Shown here: positions 35,385 to 42,473 of the stretch, piece by piece
Layout of the letters: each line of letters opens with the position of its first letter
How positions within the stretch are numbered: the first letter of the stretch is position 1
From: Desulfosporosinus acididurans
Lineage (GTDB): Bacteria > Bacillota > Desulfitobacteriia > Desulfitobacteriales > Desulfitobacteriaceae
Reading direction: 5' to 3'
NCBI RefSeq assembly: GCF_001029285.1
Contig: NZ_LDZY01000004.1
Span: forward strand, 248,001 to 312,000
DNA: 64,000 nt
Position numbers and translations under genes: made by a program
Notes under the pieces: generated by a model
Database searches by the model: none
What the model saw: only the letters and a program-made list of their open reading frames with translations
What the model was told of the DNA's origin: nothing

Positions 35385-36076
35385 TGCACACACCTCTCTT
35401 TCAATTCATCAAGGGTTAATAATTCGTAAGGAATGCCGAGTGGATTTTCGTTGACTAATCGCTTAAGTATGGGTTTCTTGGGTCCGGTAGTAATTACTGT
35501 TAGCGTGGGTATTTTCTGATCTCGCAACTCTACCCACCAGTAGGGCCTAATTCCTTGAGCTTTCAACTCTATGATATTTTGGAAAAGAGATGTGTACTTG
35601 GGCATCTTATCGAATTCATTACCACTTTCGTGTCGGTGGAACTCTCCGAAGAATAAATGAGGTTTAACTGAAGAGCGTAGAGACACAAATGCATCAGGCC
35701 GGACAAATGGCTCGTATTCCTTTGGCTCGCCTTTAAATTTTAATTCTGCGCCAGTTCTTGTAGCCCAGTTCTCAAACCATACATATAGCCAGTTAACCCC
35801 TATTCGATGCTCTATTTGATCGGGGCGCTTCATGTCAGCAGGCCAGTAGAAGTAAGGTTCATATTTGGAAAATCTATCTCGTTTAATTCTAGGTGTTTTC
35901 TGCTTCTTCTTAATGCCATTTCCGGATAAGACTCGTAGACGACGATAACACATATCATCATTTTTTTGCATTTTAAAAACCGAAATACGAATTTGATCTG
36001 TCGTCAAGCAGTAACGGTCCTCCAGGAGCGCGAGTATTTTTTGGTCCCGGTAATAACCCTTTTTGTGGTTTAACAT
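35369..36076 (-). CDS. Replication-relaxation family protein
   Basis: About 235 residues. N-terminal winged-helix region (RDQKILALLEDRYCLTTDQIRI...YRRLRVLSGNGI) and a nuclease-like fold with HRIGVNWLYVWFE, RPDAFVSL and FFGEFHRHESGNEFDKM, the pattern of the Replic_Relax family found on plasmids and integrative elements, proposed to help DNA relaxation for replication or transfer. ATG 36076 follows AAAAGGAG. Its start overlaps the FtsK-like gene by about 100 bases in another frame. Confidence 0.78.
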   Translation of the reverse strand: MLNHKKGYYRDQKILALLEDRYCLTTDQIRISVFKMQKNDDMCYRRLRVLSGNGIKKKQKTPRIKRDRFSKYEPYFYWPADMKRPDQIEHRIGVNWLYVWFENWATRTGAELKFKGEPKEYEPFVRPDAFVSLRSSVKPHLFFGEFHRHESGNEFDKMPKYTSLFQNIIELKAQGIRPYWWVELRDQKIPTLTVITTGPKKPILKRLVNENPLGIPYELLTLDELKERCVQWAQP

Positions 36077-37358
36077 CGCTTGGCTCACTCCTTTTTACTA
36101 CAAAACGCGGTTGTCCTAATTCGGCAAGAAGTTTATTAAGCTGAGGCTCTTCTTTTGGGCTTAATGGAAAATAGAATGTTTGCATTTCGACCTCGCAATC
36201 CCATTGAAATATTGCTCTGCCTTTGATATTGGGTAGATAAGAGGCCGAAGGGTTGTCGAGTATTATTTGTGAGTCAGTAGAAGTTGATGCCCTGAAAGAT
36301 ACTTTACCGTCAAAGTTAGCCTTTAGATCACCGAATTTTACTTTTTCAAATATAGTGCTGCTGGGTCTCTGGGTAGATCCGATTACAATTACCCCAAATC
36401 CAGCACCTACAGCAAGGATGGTTTTAAGCATTTCTTGACTTGCAGTATCTTGAAGCCTATGAAGTTCGTCTATAACCAAGACGATAAACGGCAACTCATA
36501 ACCTTTGTAAATATAGTCCTGAATTTTTCTAACGCGAGCCTTAGCGAATAAACCTTCTCTCCTTTTAATTTCTTCGGTAATCTTTAAGAGCATAAATACG
36601 GCTCCCTTAATATCCGTTACCCTCCAAGCCCATTCATCAAACTCCGGAAATTCAATTCTTTTTAAGTCAACGATGCAGATATAGGATTTTTGCTTATTCT
36701 TTGAGCTGGCCAAAAGAAGGCTATAAACAATGCAATGAATTAGGTTTGATTTACCGTAACGAGTTTCACCTGCAAAGAACCAGTGAGTATCAGCTATATC
36801 CTTGATAATTGGACCCCTAGAGCTGATGCCGAAAGGTACAGGCAGATAATGATCTTGGTACTCATTGGGATCGAATTGATAATGGTACATCGTCTTAAGC
36901 TGCAGATTGGAAAGCCATACTTTGATTGCCTTTCCCTCTCGCTCGATGAGACAAGAACCCATTACCGCATCCGCAAATCTCTGTTGTTCCTTGAGAAAAT
37001 CCGTATACCTAATTCCCGGCGGAATGTGAATAATAAAAAACCAACCTTCGTTTCTCTCGGTTTCTAATGGTTCATTTCCAAAGAATTTTTTAATAAACTC
37101 GGTAGATTGACGAAGTTTTTCGCGCTTACTTAATTTTTGTTCTAGATATGGCATTCCATTTATGGTAAGTAGTTTCTTCTCGATAATCATAGGAACCATG
37201 TCCTCGTGTCGCCAGATAATCTTTATTGAGTCCTCGAATGCAGCCGGAATTGAGTTTTTTGGTAAATGATTTACGGCATAGAGGATTTGTTCTCGCGTCT
37301 CAGAGATAACCTTGCCGAGTCCCAGGTCCAAGTTATTCACCGCCTTCAGGATGGTCAA
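35973..37358 (-). CDS. FtsK/HerA-type DNA translocase-like ATPase
   Basis: Up to 461 residues. Walker A GETRYGKS at 197-204 and Walker B (VLVIDELHR) at 294-301, with SFRASTSTDSQIIL and a C-terminal beta region, as in FtsK/SpoIIIE-like coupling ATPases of plasmids and ICEs. Residues 1-180 lack a clear domain. The start is uncertain, because TTG 37358 lies inside iterons, while GTG 37340 has GAAGGCG upstream. It should pump DNA for transfer together with the relaxation protein downstream. Confidence 0.82.
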   Translation of the reverse strand: MTILKAVNNLDLGLGKVISETREQILYAVNHLPKNSIPAAFEDSIKIIWRHEDMVPMIIEKKLLTINGMPYLEQKLSKREKLRQSTEFIKKFFGNEPLETERNEGWFFIIHIPPGIRYTDFLKEQQRFADAVMGSCLIEREGKAIKVWLSNLQLKTMYHYQFDPNEYQDHYLPVPFGISSRGPIIKDIADTHWFFAGETRYGKSNLIHCIVYSLLLASSKNKQKSYICIVDLKRIEFPEFDEWAWRVTDIKGAVFMLLKITEEIKRREGLFAKARVRKIQDYIYKGYELPFIVLVIDELHRLQDTASQEMLKTILAVGAGFGVIVIGSTQRPSSTIFEKVKFGDLKANFDGKVSFRASTSTDSQIILDNPSASYLPNIKGRAIFQWDCEVEMQTFYFPLSPKEEPQLNKLLAELGQPRFVVKRSEPSDVKPQKGLLPGPKNTRAPGGPLLLDDRSNSYFGF

Positions 37359-37400
37359 CTAACTGGTCAACTGACTAGTCAAACAACTGGTCAAATAGAT
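37353..37400. repeat. Four tandem 12-bp iterons
   Basis: GGTCAA or AGTCAA recurs at 37353, 37365, 37377 and 37389, exactly 12 bp apart, with units like GGTCAACTAACT, GGTCAACTGACT, AGTCAAACAACT and GGTCAAATAGAT. An inverted TTGACC follows at 37401. Such arrays serve as replication origins, transfer sites or operators in plasmids. Confidence 0.75.
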
Positions 37401-37487
37401 TTGACCAAAACAAGCTCTCAAACATGCATAAATACTACTAAAAATAATCAGAAGAAGAGGGTTAAAGGAGAAACAAGGGAACCGCTG

Positions 37488-37754
37488 TTACGACTGAGAC
37501 CGATTGCTAACATCGGTAGCGAGAATCTGCTGAAAAATCGCTCGAAGCTGTTCGGCATTTCCCTGCGCCGAATCAGGGGGAGGGGTTGCTCCAGGATTAA
37601 TGTTGAAATAACTCCTTAGGGCCATCCTGATGACCACGCCCCGTTCGCCTTCAGGGATCGCATCCAGTTTTTTAGCTATGCCGGGGTCGTCCCAAAATGT
37701 TCTCCTTCTTCGTACAATTGGACAGAGTTCTGAATTTCTCTGCATAATATTCAT
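37488..37754 (-). CDS. Small protein, possible ribbon-helix-helix regulator
   Basis: 88 residues from ATG 37754, RBS GGAGGTGAAG. The middle (DDPGIAKKLDAIPEGERGVVIRMALRSYF) looks like a ribbon-helix-helix DNA-binding unit, followed by a Pro-rich linker and a short helix. It lies just before the iterons and FtsK-like gene and could bind them. No family can be named with confidence. Confidence 0.6.
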   Translation of the reverse strand: MNIMQRNSELCPIVRRRRTFWDDPGIAKKLDAIPEGERGVVIRMALRSYFNINPGATPPPDSAQGNAEQLRAIFQQILATDVSNRSQS

Positions 37755-37848
37755 AACTTCACCTCCACAAAGTTTTGTCCATGGCGCGTAGTACACTGTA
37801 TGATACTAGGTGTTTTTAGGGCGCTTGGTGTGTTACTGTGTGGTATAG

Positions 37849-37870
37849 AATATTAGTGAAGACTAATATT
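37849..37870. promoter_or_regulatory. Operator palindrome, with a third half-site at 37907-37915
   Basis: AATATTAGT-gaag-ACTAATATT is a perfect 9-bp inverted repeat. The same half-site ACTAATATT recurs at 37907-37915. It lies between the XRE repressor gene and the leftward operon, a probable binding site for that repressor. Confidence 0.65.
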
Positions 37871-37922
37871 TATGACTAAAAAAGAGCAAAAAAAATTTTG
37901 GCCAGAACTAATATTTTCTTAA

Positions 37923-38141
37923 TTAGTCTGGCCAAACATGTTCCACTGAGAACCCCAAGGCTTTAGCTATTTTCTTAGCAGTCTCTACATTACAGGTCTT
38001 TTTGTTGTTCTCGATCAAACTCAACTCACTTTGGGCTATCCCGCTCATCTCTGAAAGTTCTTTTTGGGTAACCTTTTGTTTCTTACGTATTTGCTTTATT
38101 CGATTCGCTCCCATCACATCACCAAAAGAATTCTTCCACAT
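37923..38141 (-). CDS. XRE-family transcriptional regulator
   Basis: 72 residues with a helix-turn-helix of the Cro/CI type (GANRIKQIRKKQKVTQKELSEMSGIAQSELSLIENNKK...AKKIAKALGFSVEHVW). It could start at 38141 or at ATG 38114. It is the first gene of the leftward unit, with palindromic sites just downstream, and is the best candidate for the lysogeny/transfer repressor in the window. Confidence 0.88.
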   Translation of the reverse strand: MWKNSFGDVMGANRIKQIRKKQKVTQKELSEMSGIAQSELSLIENNKKTCNVETAKKIAKALGFSVEHVWPD

Positions 38142-38338
38142 CTTTCCTTTGAATTCCTTCTGGATAAAAACATGGTCCTTTTGTCTTAAAATATGGGTAT
38201 ATACTAATAAAACTTAACAACTCTCTCGACATCGTTTTGTGGATTTCGACCTATCGAAAATGGTAAACTTGCTTCAATTAGCGAAGTAAATAGCGGCTCG
38301 GGACTAAAGTCCTATTTGGTAAAGGGAGGATAAAGCAA

Positions 38339-38602
38339 ATGGGTGAGTCTAACACAGAAGAAAACCTTTATGAGATAGCTCTTGAAAATTCTAAGGAATA
38401 TACCGAATACCAAGAACATCTAAATAAGGCAATCAAACTCGGACAAAGAATAATGGACTTTCTTGGTCCGGAGGGTAAAAAGCTATTTTTAGAATACGAG
38501 GCATCAACTTGCTTGGCTAAAAGAATAAAGATAGAAGTAGCTTATAATCTTGGGCTTGAGCATGGAAGTATGCCCAACAAAATGCCCAACAGTTTATCAT
38601 AA
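38339..38602 (+). CDS. Helical hypothetical phage protein
   Basis: 87 residues from ATG 38339 after AAAGGGAGG, divergent from the XRE gene. The sequence NKAIKLGQRIMDFLGPEGKKLFLEYEASTCLAKRIKIEVAYNLGL resembles short helical phage proteins found next to repressors. The last residues (MPNKMPN) are encoded by the tandem TGCCCAACA repeat, hinting that the coding end overlaps a recombination site. Confidence 0.62.
   Translation: MGESNTEENLYEIALENSKEYTEYQEHLNKAIKLGQRIMDFLGPEGKKLFLEYEASTCLAKRIKIEVAYNLGLEHGSMPNKMPNSLS
38571..38591. repeat. TGCCCAACA direct repeats, candidate integrase arm site
   Basis: TGCCCAACA at 38571-38579 and 38583-38591 (12-bp period), about 140 bp before the tRNA fragment. 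A second pair is at 40740-40759. Short direct repeats near attachment sites are typical of tyrosine-integrase arm-type sites. Confidence 0.5.
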
Positions 38603-38728
38603 TTCATTTGTAGGATATGTATATGTATGTGTATGTTTATCTAAACGCAATAAATAAGGGCCGTAGTGACAATGAAGGAAATCCCGACACACTGGCAACT
38701 CTTATGCTATATTGCGTAACGCAAGAAA

Positions 38729-38778
38729 TTACCTTGGGGTGGTAGAGGTCGCACGTTCAAATCGTGTCGCTCCGACCA
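38729..38778 (+). other. 3' half of tRNA-Pro(GGG): probable prophage attachment site
   Basis: Anticodon arm TTACC-TTGGGGT-GGTAG (anticodon GGG), variable loop AGGTC, T arm GCACG-TTCAAAT-CGTGT, 3' acceptor strand CGCTCCG, discriminator A and CCA. The 5' half (acceptor strand, D arm) is missing. Partial 3' tRNA copies mark the distal end of elements integrated in tRNA genes. The intact gene should lie beyond the left edge of the prophage. Confidence 0.8.
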
Positions 38779-38813
38779 ATTTAAGATTTAGTGAAATCTG
38801 TGAAAACCGCACA

Positions 38814-38845
38814 GCAAGCGGATTTTGCGGGTTTTTTATTATTTG
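38814..38845 (+). terminator. Terminator-like hairpin after the tRNA fragment
   Basis: CCGCA/TGCGG arms in a longer imperfect stem followed by TTTTTT, likely the original terminator of the tRNA-Pro transcript. Confidence 0.5.
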
Positions 38846-38952
38846 GGGGTTGGACAAAAATTAATTAAAAACCCGTAAAATACCCTAAGTTTCTCTAAGT
38901 AGTCGGTCAAGTGGCGGTCAAATGAAGGTTAAAACATCTTATTGAAATCAAT

Positions 38953-39252
38953 TCAGTAAGGTGTTTTTTTATAGTTCATTATCATTTTTACGTTAAGTAG
39001 CTCGGTACGAGGCTGAATTATGAAGCTGTAAGTAAAATACTTTTGAGCGAATAAATATGCCTCATCGCACAAATGTTCAAACACCACTTGATTAGATTGA
39101 GTGATGGTAACAAGATTCCCCTCTCTTTGTGCCTTCAATGGCACAATTTTGAGCATTCTAAGAAGTGTATGATCATCATATCGATCCCAATAAGCCTTAT
39201 GGTGTGGTTCCAGCAGCAGGTCTAGAACCCGTTGGTCGTTTAAATCTAGCAT
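38953..39252 (-). CDS. Hypothetical protein
   Basis: 99 residues (LDLNDQRVLDLLLEPHHKAYWDRYDDHTLLRMLK...) with a weak RBS AAGGAC before ATG 39252. No signal peptide or membrane segment. No recognised domain. It is the first gene outside the inferred attachment site. Confidence 0.45.
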   Translation of the reverse strand: MLDLNDQRVLDLLLEPHHKAYWDRYDDHTLLRMLKIVPLKAQREGNLVTITQSNQVVFEHLCDEAYLFAQKYFTYSFIIQPRTELLNVKMIMNYKKTPY

Positions 39253-39312
39253 AATGTCCTTAACATAGCTTATGGCTAAAATGTATAACCATAAAAGTCA
39301 TCAGCAAAATGA

Positions 39313-39747
39313 TCAGGGTTTCCCAGTGTCATACAATAATGCAACATACCTATCGCCCAGCGTACTTATCCATTCCTCTAACAGCTCTTTTGTCAATTTG
39401 GAATTCGAGATTTTACTTAACACTTTCTCTACCTCTTCCCGAATAATGATCCTTTTAGGATCAATTCGGGTGGTCGTGCTCTTTGCTCTAACTTGGTGTT
39501 GTTGTTCAGCTAAGTTTGGTAGTTCGGAAAATTTCCTTGCCATTTGTTTTTCTGAAGGAGAAAGTTTTTCGGACACTTTAAATTCACCAAGCTTAATGTC
39601 CCATGTCGCAATTATTTTAGAAGCTTTGCTTAATTGAATAAGTCCTTTTTGTCGTAAGGGTTTTGTTCGCCGGTATAAGCGGTTGACATAAACATTTCGA
39701 GCATTCTACCTTTTTTCGAACTAGATGCAACCGTTGTTTGCTCCATG
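39313..39747 (-). pseudogene. Hypothetical gene broken by a frameshift
   Basis: ATG 39747 (RBS AGGAGTGG) opens a frame reading EQTTVASSSKKGRMLEMFMST...NPYDKKDLFN and stops after 38 residues. At an AAAAA tract near 39649 the adjacent frame takes over with LIQLSKASKIIATWDIKLGEFK and continues SEKLSPSEKQMARKFSELPN to the stop at 39313. A one-base indel in the A tract would join them into about 145 residues. Function unknown. Confidence 0.45.
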
Positions 39748-40121
39748 AGACCACTCCTATACATATTGTGGTATTTATTTGATATTTTCGTCATAAACCA
39801 GAGGGTTCCTGCTTAGGTGTTTACCTTGGTTCTTCTGACAATATGATCATCCTTTCTAATTCTATTTTGCATGACTGATTTGTGTTGCTAATAATATATA
39901 TACATAGGGATTTCGAAAAAGAGGACGCTCTTTATTGCAGTTTGTGGAACGTAGAATGGTCCCCGGAGCAAAAGCTAGTCATTCTCTACTGTTTTTGTGA
40001 ATTGTTATTTTAACATAAGATAACTCCATTAATGTAACAGCAATATTAGTAAACATACAAAAATATCAAAGGTAATGATGATGGGAATCATTGTTGCTAC
40101 AGTCCCCCTTTAACAAGCGAA
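39748..40121. other. AT-rich interval without a supportable gene
   Basis: No start/RBS-supported frame, tRNA or strong hairpin is visible. It contains only short open frames with stops. Confidence 0.5.
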
Positions 40122-40319
40122 CGATGGCGGACATGTATCCAGTGGGTCATTAATAATATTTCGCGAGGGTCAGCAATATTTCCGACCGGTGAACAAGAGG
40201 CAGAAAAAATAAAGTTGTTAACTGCTCTACATTTCATTCAGACAAGTATGCACAGACAAAATGTAAAGAAAATCATGGATAGGTTAGGACTTAGGTTGAA
40301 AAAGCTTAGGGAATATTGA
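40122..40319 (+). pseudogene. Unidentified gene fragment
   Basis: An open frame without a start codon encodes ERWRTCIQWVINNISRG...KLLTALHFIQTSMHRQNVKKIMDRLGLRLKKLREY and stops at 40317-40319. The amino-acid composition looks coding, but the 5' end is missing. Parent gene not recognised. Confidence 0.35.
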
Positions 40320-40369
40320 AAGCTTTAATCAATATGGGGTATATCACACAGGATAGCAGGGATTGTGGT

Positions 40370-40640
40370 GGACCTTTTGAACCGTCGTCCACTAATTATT
40401 ATCTCCGCGCAGAGGGTCTTACCACGTAGCCTCGGCTAGCTAACTGCGCTAAGCCCGCAGTTACGGGTGGGGACCTCTCCGGCAATATATCCGAGCGGGG
40501 GGGTATGCTGTGGTACCGAACCGAAGTACGAGGGCATAAGCACACGGTGGCCCCTCAATCGCAGGAATGCGGTCTGTTAGTTATTTTATCGCTCATGCTT
40601 CGCGAAAAATAACTGCGGGTCCTGTGCACGCGAATTCCCT
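40370..40640. other. GC-rich structured segment, possible RNA or intron remnant
   Basis: A block much richer in G+C than its surroundings with several strong hairpins: TAACTGCG/CGCAGTTA around a 7-base loop (near 40440-40463), and AGTTATTTT-a-TCGC pairing with GCGA-AAAATAACT at 40579-40614. The block abuts the Rpn-like remnant. It may be a decayed group II intron or other structured RNA. It was not identified. Confidence 0.4.
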
Positions 40641-40776
40641 CCTTCGTCGGTCATATGCTCGAGGAAAAATGGCAACTGCCAAGAAGCTACTGCTTAAAGG
40701 CACGAGTATTGATGAAATAGCTGAAATAACTGGTTTGTATGCCCAACAAATGCCCAACAAACCTTTTAAAACATAG
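40640..40776 (+). pseudogene. C-terminal remnant of an Rpn-family nuclease/transposase-like gene
   Basis: The segment RGKMATAKKLLLKGTSIDEIAEITGL is the characteristic C-terminal helix-turn-helix-like tail of Rpn/PD-(D/E)XK transposase-like proteins. The catalytic part is missing upstream, replaced by the structured GC-rich block. The final residues (MPNKPF) come from the TGCCCAACA repeats, so the true C-terminus has also been replaced. Confidence 0.55.
40740..40759. repeat. TGCCCAACA direct repeats, second pair
   Basis: TGCCCAACA at 40740-40748 and 40751-40759 (11-bp period), matching the pair at 38571-38591. It ends the Rpn-like remnant and may mark a former integration boundary. Confidence 0.5.
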
Positions 40777-40777
40777 T

Positions 40778-40814
40778 GGCTCGTCTAATCGGAAGTTAGG
40801 CGGGTCTCTTTTTT
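40778..40814 (+). terminator. Terminator after Rpn-like remnant
   Basis: 11-bp stem with G-T pairs (GGCTCGTCTAA / TTAGGCGGGTC), 7-base loop, then TCTTTTTT. Confidence 0.65.
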
Positions 40815-40925
40815 GCGTCATTTTCTTTGTGTATATTCCTGATGTTGTCATCTATCTCAAGTTGTTTATGCTGGTAAATAGATTTAAGAATGTAAGCGAT
40901 GGAACAAACACCGTCGTGTAGCCCA

Positions 40926-40973
40926 ACCTCCCATCTGATACACTAAGGACAAGTGATCAGATGGGAGGTTTTT
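40926..40973 (+). terminator. Long terminator hairpin
   Basis: Perfect 14-bp arms ACCTCCCATCTGAT and ATCAGATGGGAGGT (40926-40939, 40956-40969) with a 16-base loop and TTTT. Confidence 0.75.
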
Positions 40974-41059
40974 AGGTTGAAATCCACAGCTAAAACTCTG
41001 CAGCTCTGGGAACAGCGAATAAAAGAAAGAGTCCAAAACGGCTTGACGATCGGAGAATG

Positions 41060-41137
41060 GAGTATCAATCTTTTGAGTTTTGGTAGTGCTGAAGAAAGTA
41101 TCATGCGACTTGATAGCCCAAACATTGCTAACGAATT
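41060..41137 (+). pseudogene. Phospholipase-D-type domain fragment, copy 1
   Basis: Encodes WSINLLSFGSAEESIMRLDSPNIANEL, resembling the segment after the second HKD motif in PLD-family proteins (GSINLLSFGS...). The remainder of the gene is missing. A 70-bp imperfect copy is at 41896-41970, so the fragment arose by duplication or by insertion of the toxin-antitoxin region into one gene. Confidence 0.55.
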
Positions 41138-41177
41138 AATAATGAGTATTCTTAATAGATCTTCAATTTATTTATGA

Positions 41178-41183
41178 TATAAT
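41178..41183 (+). promoter_or_regulatory. -10 box of the toxin-antitoxin operon
   Basis: Consensus TATAAT about 50 bases before the antitoxin start. The -35 region is not clear, so this may be an autoregulated, weak-35 promoter. Confidence 0.5.
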
Positions 41184-41234
41184 ATGTAAGTAATTGTAAA
41201 TGGAACGAAAGTAAAATTTAAGGAGGGATTCGGT

Positions 41235-41495
41235 ATGACTTTAGCGCAAAAGATTGAGCAGATTTTAAAAGATGAGTTAAAACCTGAAAATATTAAAACA
41301 ATTATCGATTTAGCGGAGTTTTTAAAGGATAGAGAAAGCCAAAAGAAATGGGATGAAATTAATGAGTCCGAACATGAATTTATCACAGCGGAAGAACAGT
41401 CCCATCTTGATGAAGTAAAAGCAAAAGGTCAATTTATTGACCAAGATGAACTTCTACAAGAATTGGGGATAACCAAAGATGAAATACAAAATTAG
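41235..41495 (+). CDS. Antitoxin of RelE/ParE-type module
   Basis: 86 residues, acidic, RBS AAGGAGGG. N-terminal helix pair (QKIEQILKDELKPENIKTIIDLAEFLKDRESQKKWDEINE) and an acidic C-terminal tail of the kind that wraps the toxin. It overlaps the toxin gene by 17 bases, the standard arrangement. Expected to neutralise the toxin and repress the operon. Confidence 0.8.
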   Translation: MTLAQKIEQILKDELKPENIKTIIDLAEFLKDRESQKKWDEINESEHEFITAEEQSHLDEVKAKGQFIDQDELLQELGITKDEIQN

Positions 41496-41727
41496 GTATG
41501 AAAAAGATTGTCTTAAATACTTAAAAAAATTAGATAGAAATACTCAAGTTAGAATCATTAATGCAATAAACCAACTTCCGTTTGGGGATGTGAAAAAACT
41601 GCAAGGAAATATTGATGACTACAGATTGAGAGTAGGTAATTACAGAGTAGTATTTAGCAAAGATGATGAAAACATATTAATTAGTATTATCAAAATTGCT
41701 CCTCGTGGAGAAGTTTATAAGAGATAA
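41479..41727 (+). CDS. RelE/ParE-superfamily toxin
   Basis: 82 residues with the family pattern KIRYEKDCLKYLKKLDRNTQVRIINAINQL, DVKKLQGNIDDYRLRVGNYRVVF and an end IIKIAPRGEVYKR. The YRLRVGNYRVVF strand pair and terminal RGEVYK basic residues fit mRNA-interferase RelE-like toxins that cleave ribosome-bound mRNA. The pair sits between duplicated fragments of a PLD gene, consistent with mobile stabilisation genes. Confidence 0.88.
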   Translation: MKYKIRYEKDCLKYLKKLDRNTQVRIINAINQLPFGDVKKLQGNIDDYRLRVGNYRVVFSKDDENILISIIKIAPRGEVYKR

Positions 41728-41845
41728 TAAGAGACCTGAAGAGGGTCTTTTATATTTGTAACGCATACTGGGAGTCTTCTCGCCGCAGAAAGATAAAGTG
41801 AGAGTAATCGTGATAACCCGGACGATTGGAGATTTCAACGACAAG

Positions 41846-41970
41846 AACGCGAGTGCAGAAATATGTAGTGATTGACCAAAGGATTGTGTGGTATGGAAGT
41901 ATCAACCTCTTGAGTTTTGGTAGTGCCGAAAAAAGCATCATGTGGCTTGGCAGCCCAAACATTGCGAATG
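41846..41970 (+). pseudogene. Phospholipase-D-type domain fragment, copy 2
   Basis: Reads YVVIDQRIVWYGSINLLSFGSAEKSIMWLGSPNIA, the end of a PLD-like domain with the GSINLLSF motif. It shares about 70 bp with copy 1 at 41060-41137. The frame has no start and runs into the Fic fragment. Confidence 0.55.
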
Positions 41971-42183
41971 TTCACGCTGCTTAACAATAGAACTATAACC
42001 GAAATAGATATCCTCACAATGCATCAGATGTTTTATGAAGGTATCGAAAAGGAGTTTGCAGGGAAATACCGAGATATTGATGTATTCATCACTGGATCAA
42101 AATACCCAGTAGCAGAACCAATACATATCCATGGACAAAAGATTCGCAGCGGTTCCAGTTTAGATGAATTAGAACACATGTAA
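41965..42183 (+). pseudogene. Truncated Fic-domain gene
   Basis: Encodes LLNNRTITEIDILTMHQMFYEGIEKEFAGKYRDIDVFITGSKYPVAEPIHI..., which matches the part of Fic proteins before the catalytic HxFxDGNGR loop. The catalytic motif is absent and the frame ends at 42183, so no AMP-transferase activity is expected. The 5' end is fused to the PLD fragment. Confidence 0.6.
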
Positions 42184-42261
42184 TTAGCTTTTCTACCTTT
42201 AATGAAGAGCTCTTATTCTAAGTAAGAATGGGCTAAGCCCCATGCGCCATTCACCATAGCT

Positions 42262-42433
42262 TTGTTGCATAATAAATTCTTCTTATGAGAATAGTAGAGT
42301 CAATGGAGAAACTCCTCACATCTATGATGTTAAGATTAATGAGAGTCATAGTGAATTAGATAAAGTTTACTTGACCAATCCTAATCTGTGGGGATCGGTA
42401 AATGTTGAGTATTCCGTGCAAAAAGCTTCATAA
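42262..42433 (+). pseudogene. C-terminal fragment of an unidentified gene
   Basis: An open frame without start reads SRVNGETPHIYDVKINESHSELDKVYLTNPNLWGSVNVEYSVQKAS and ends at TAA 42431-42433, inside the 5' region of the DUF421 gene. Coding-like composition. Parent not identified. Confidence 0.4.
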
Positions 42434-42473
42434 GGTTAAACATGTTACGCAGGGAAGGACGCCTATAAAAAGT

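Noticed and set aside
37266-37619. Rightward frame with a GQLTSQLT repeat
   Set aside because: The repeat peptide is a by-product of the 12-bp iterons. The frame is antisense to two supported genes.
38729-38778. Intact tRNA-Pro gene
   Set aside because: The acceptor 5' strand and D arm are missing, so it cannot fold as a tRNA.
40567-40668. 5' part of the 69-codon frame as a real gene start
   Set aside because: It falls in a strong hairpin (40579-40614). Only the C-terminal Rpn-like part looks coding.
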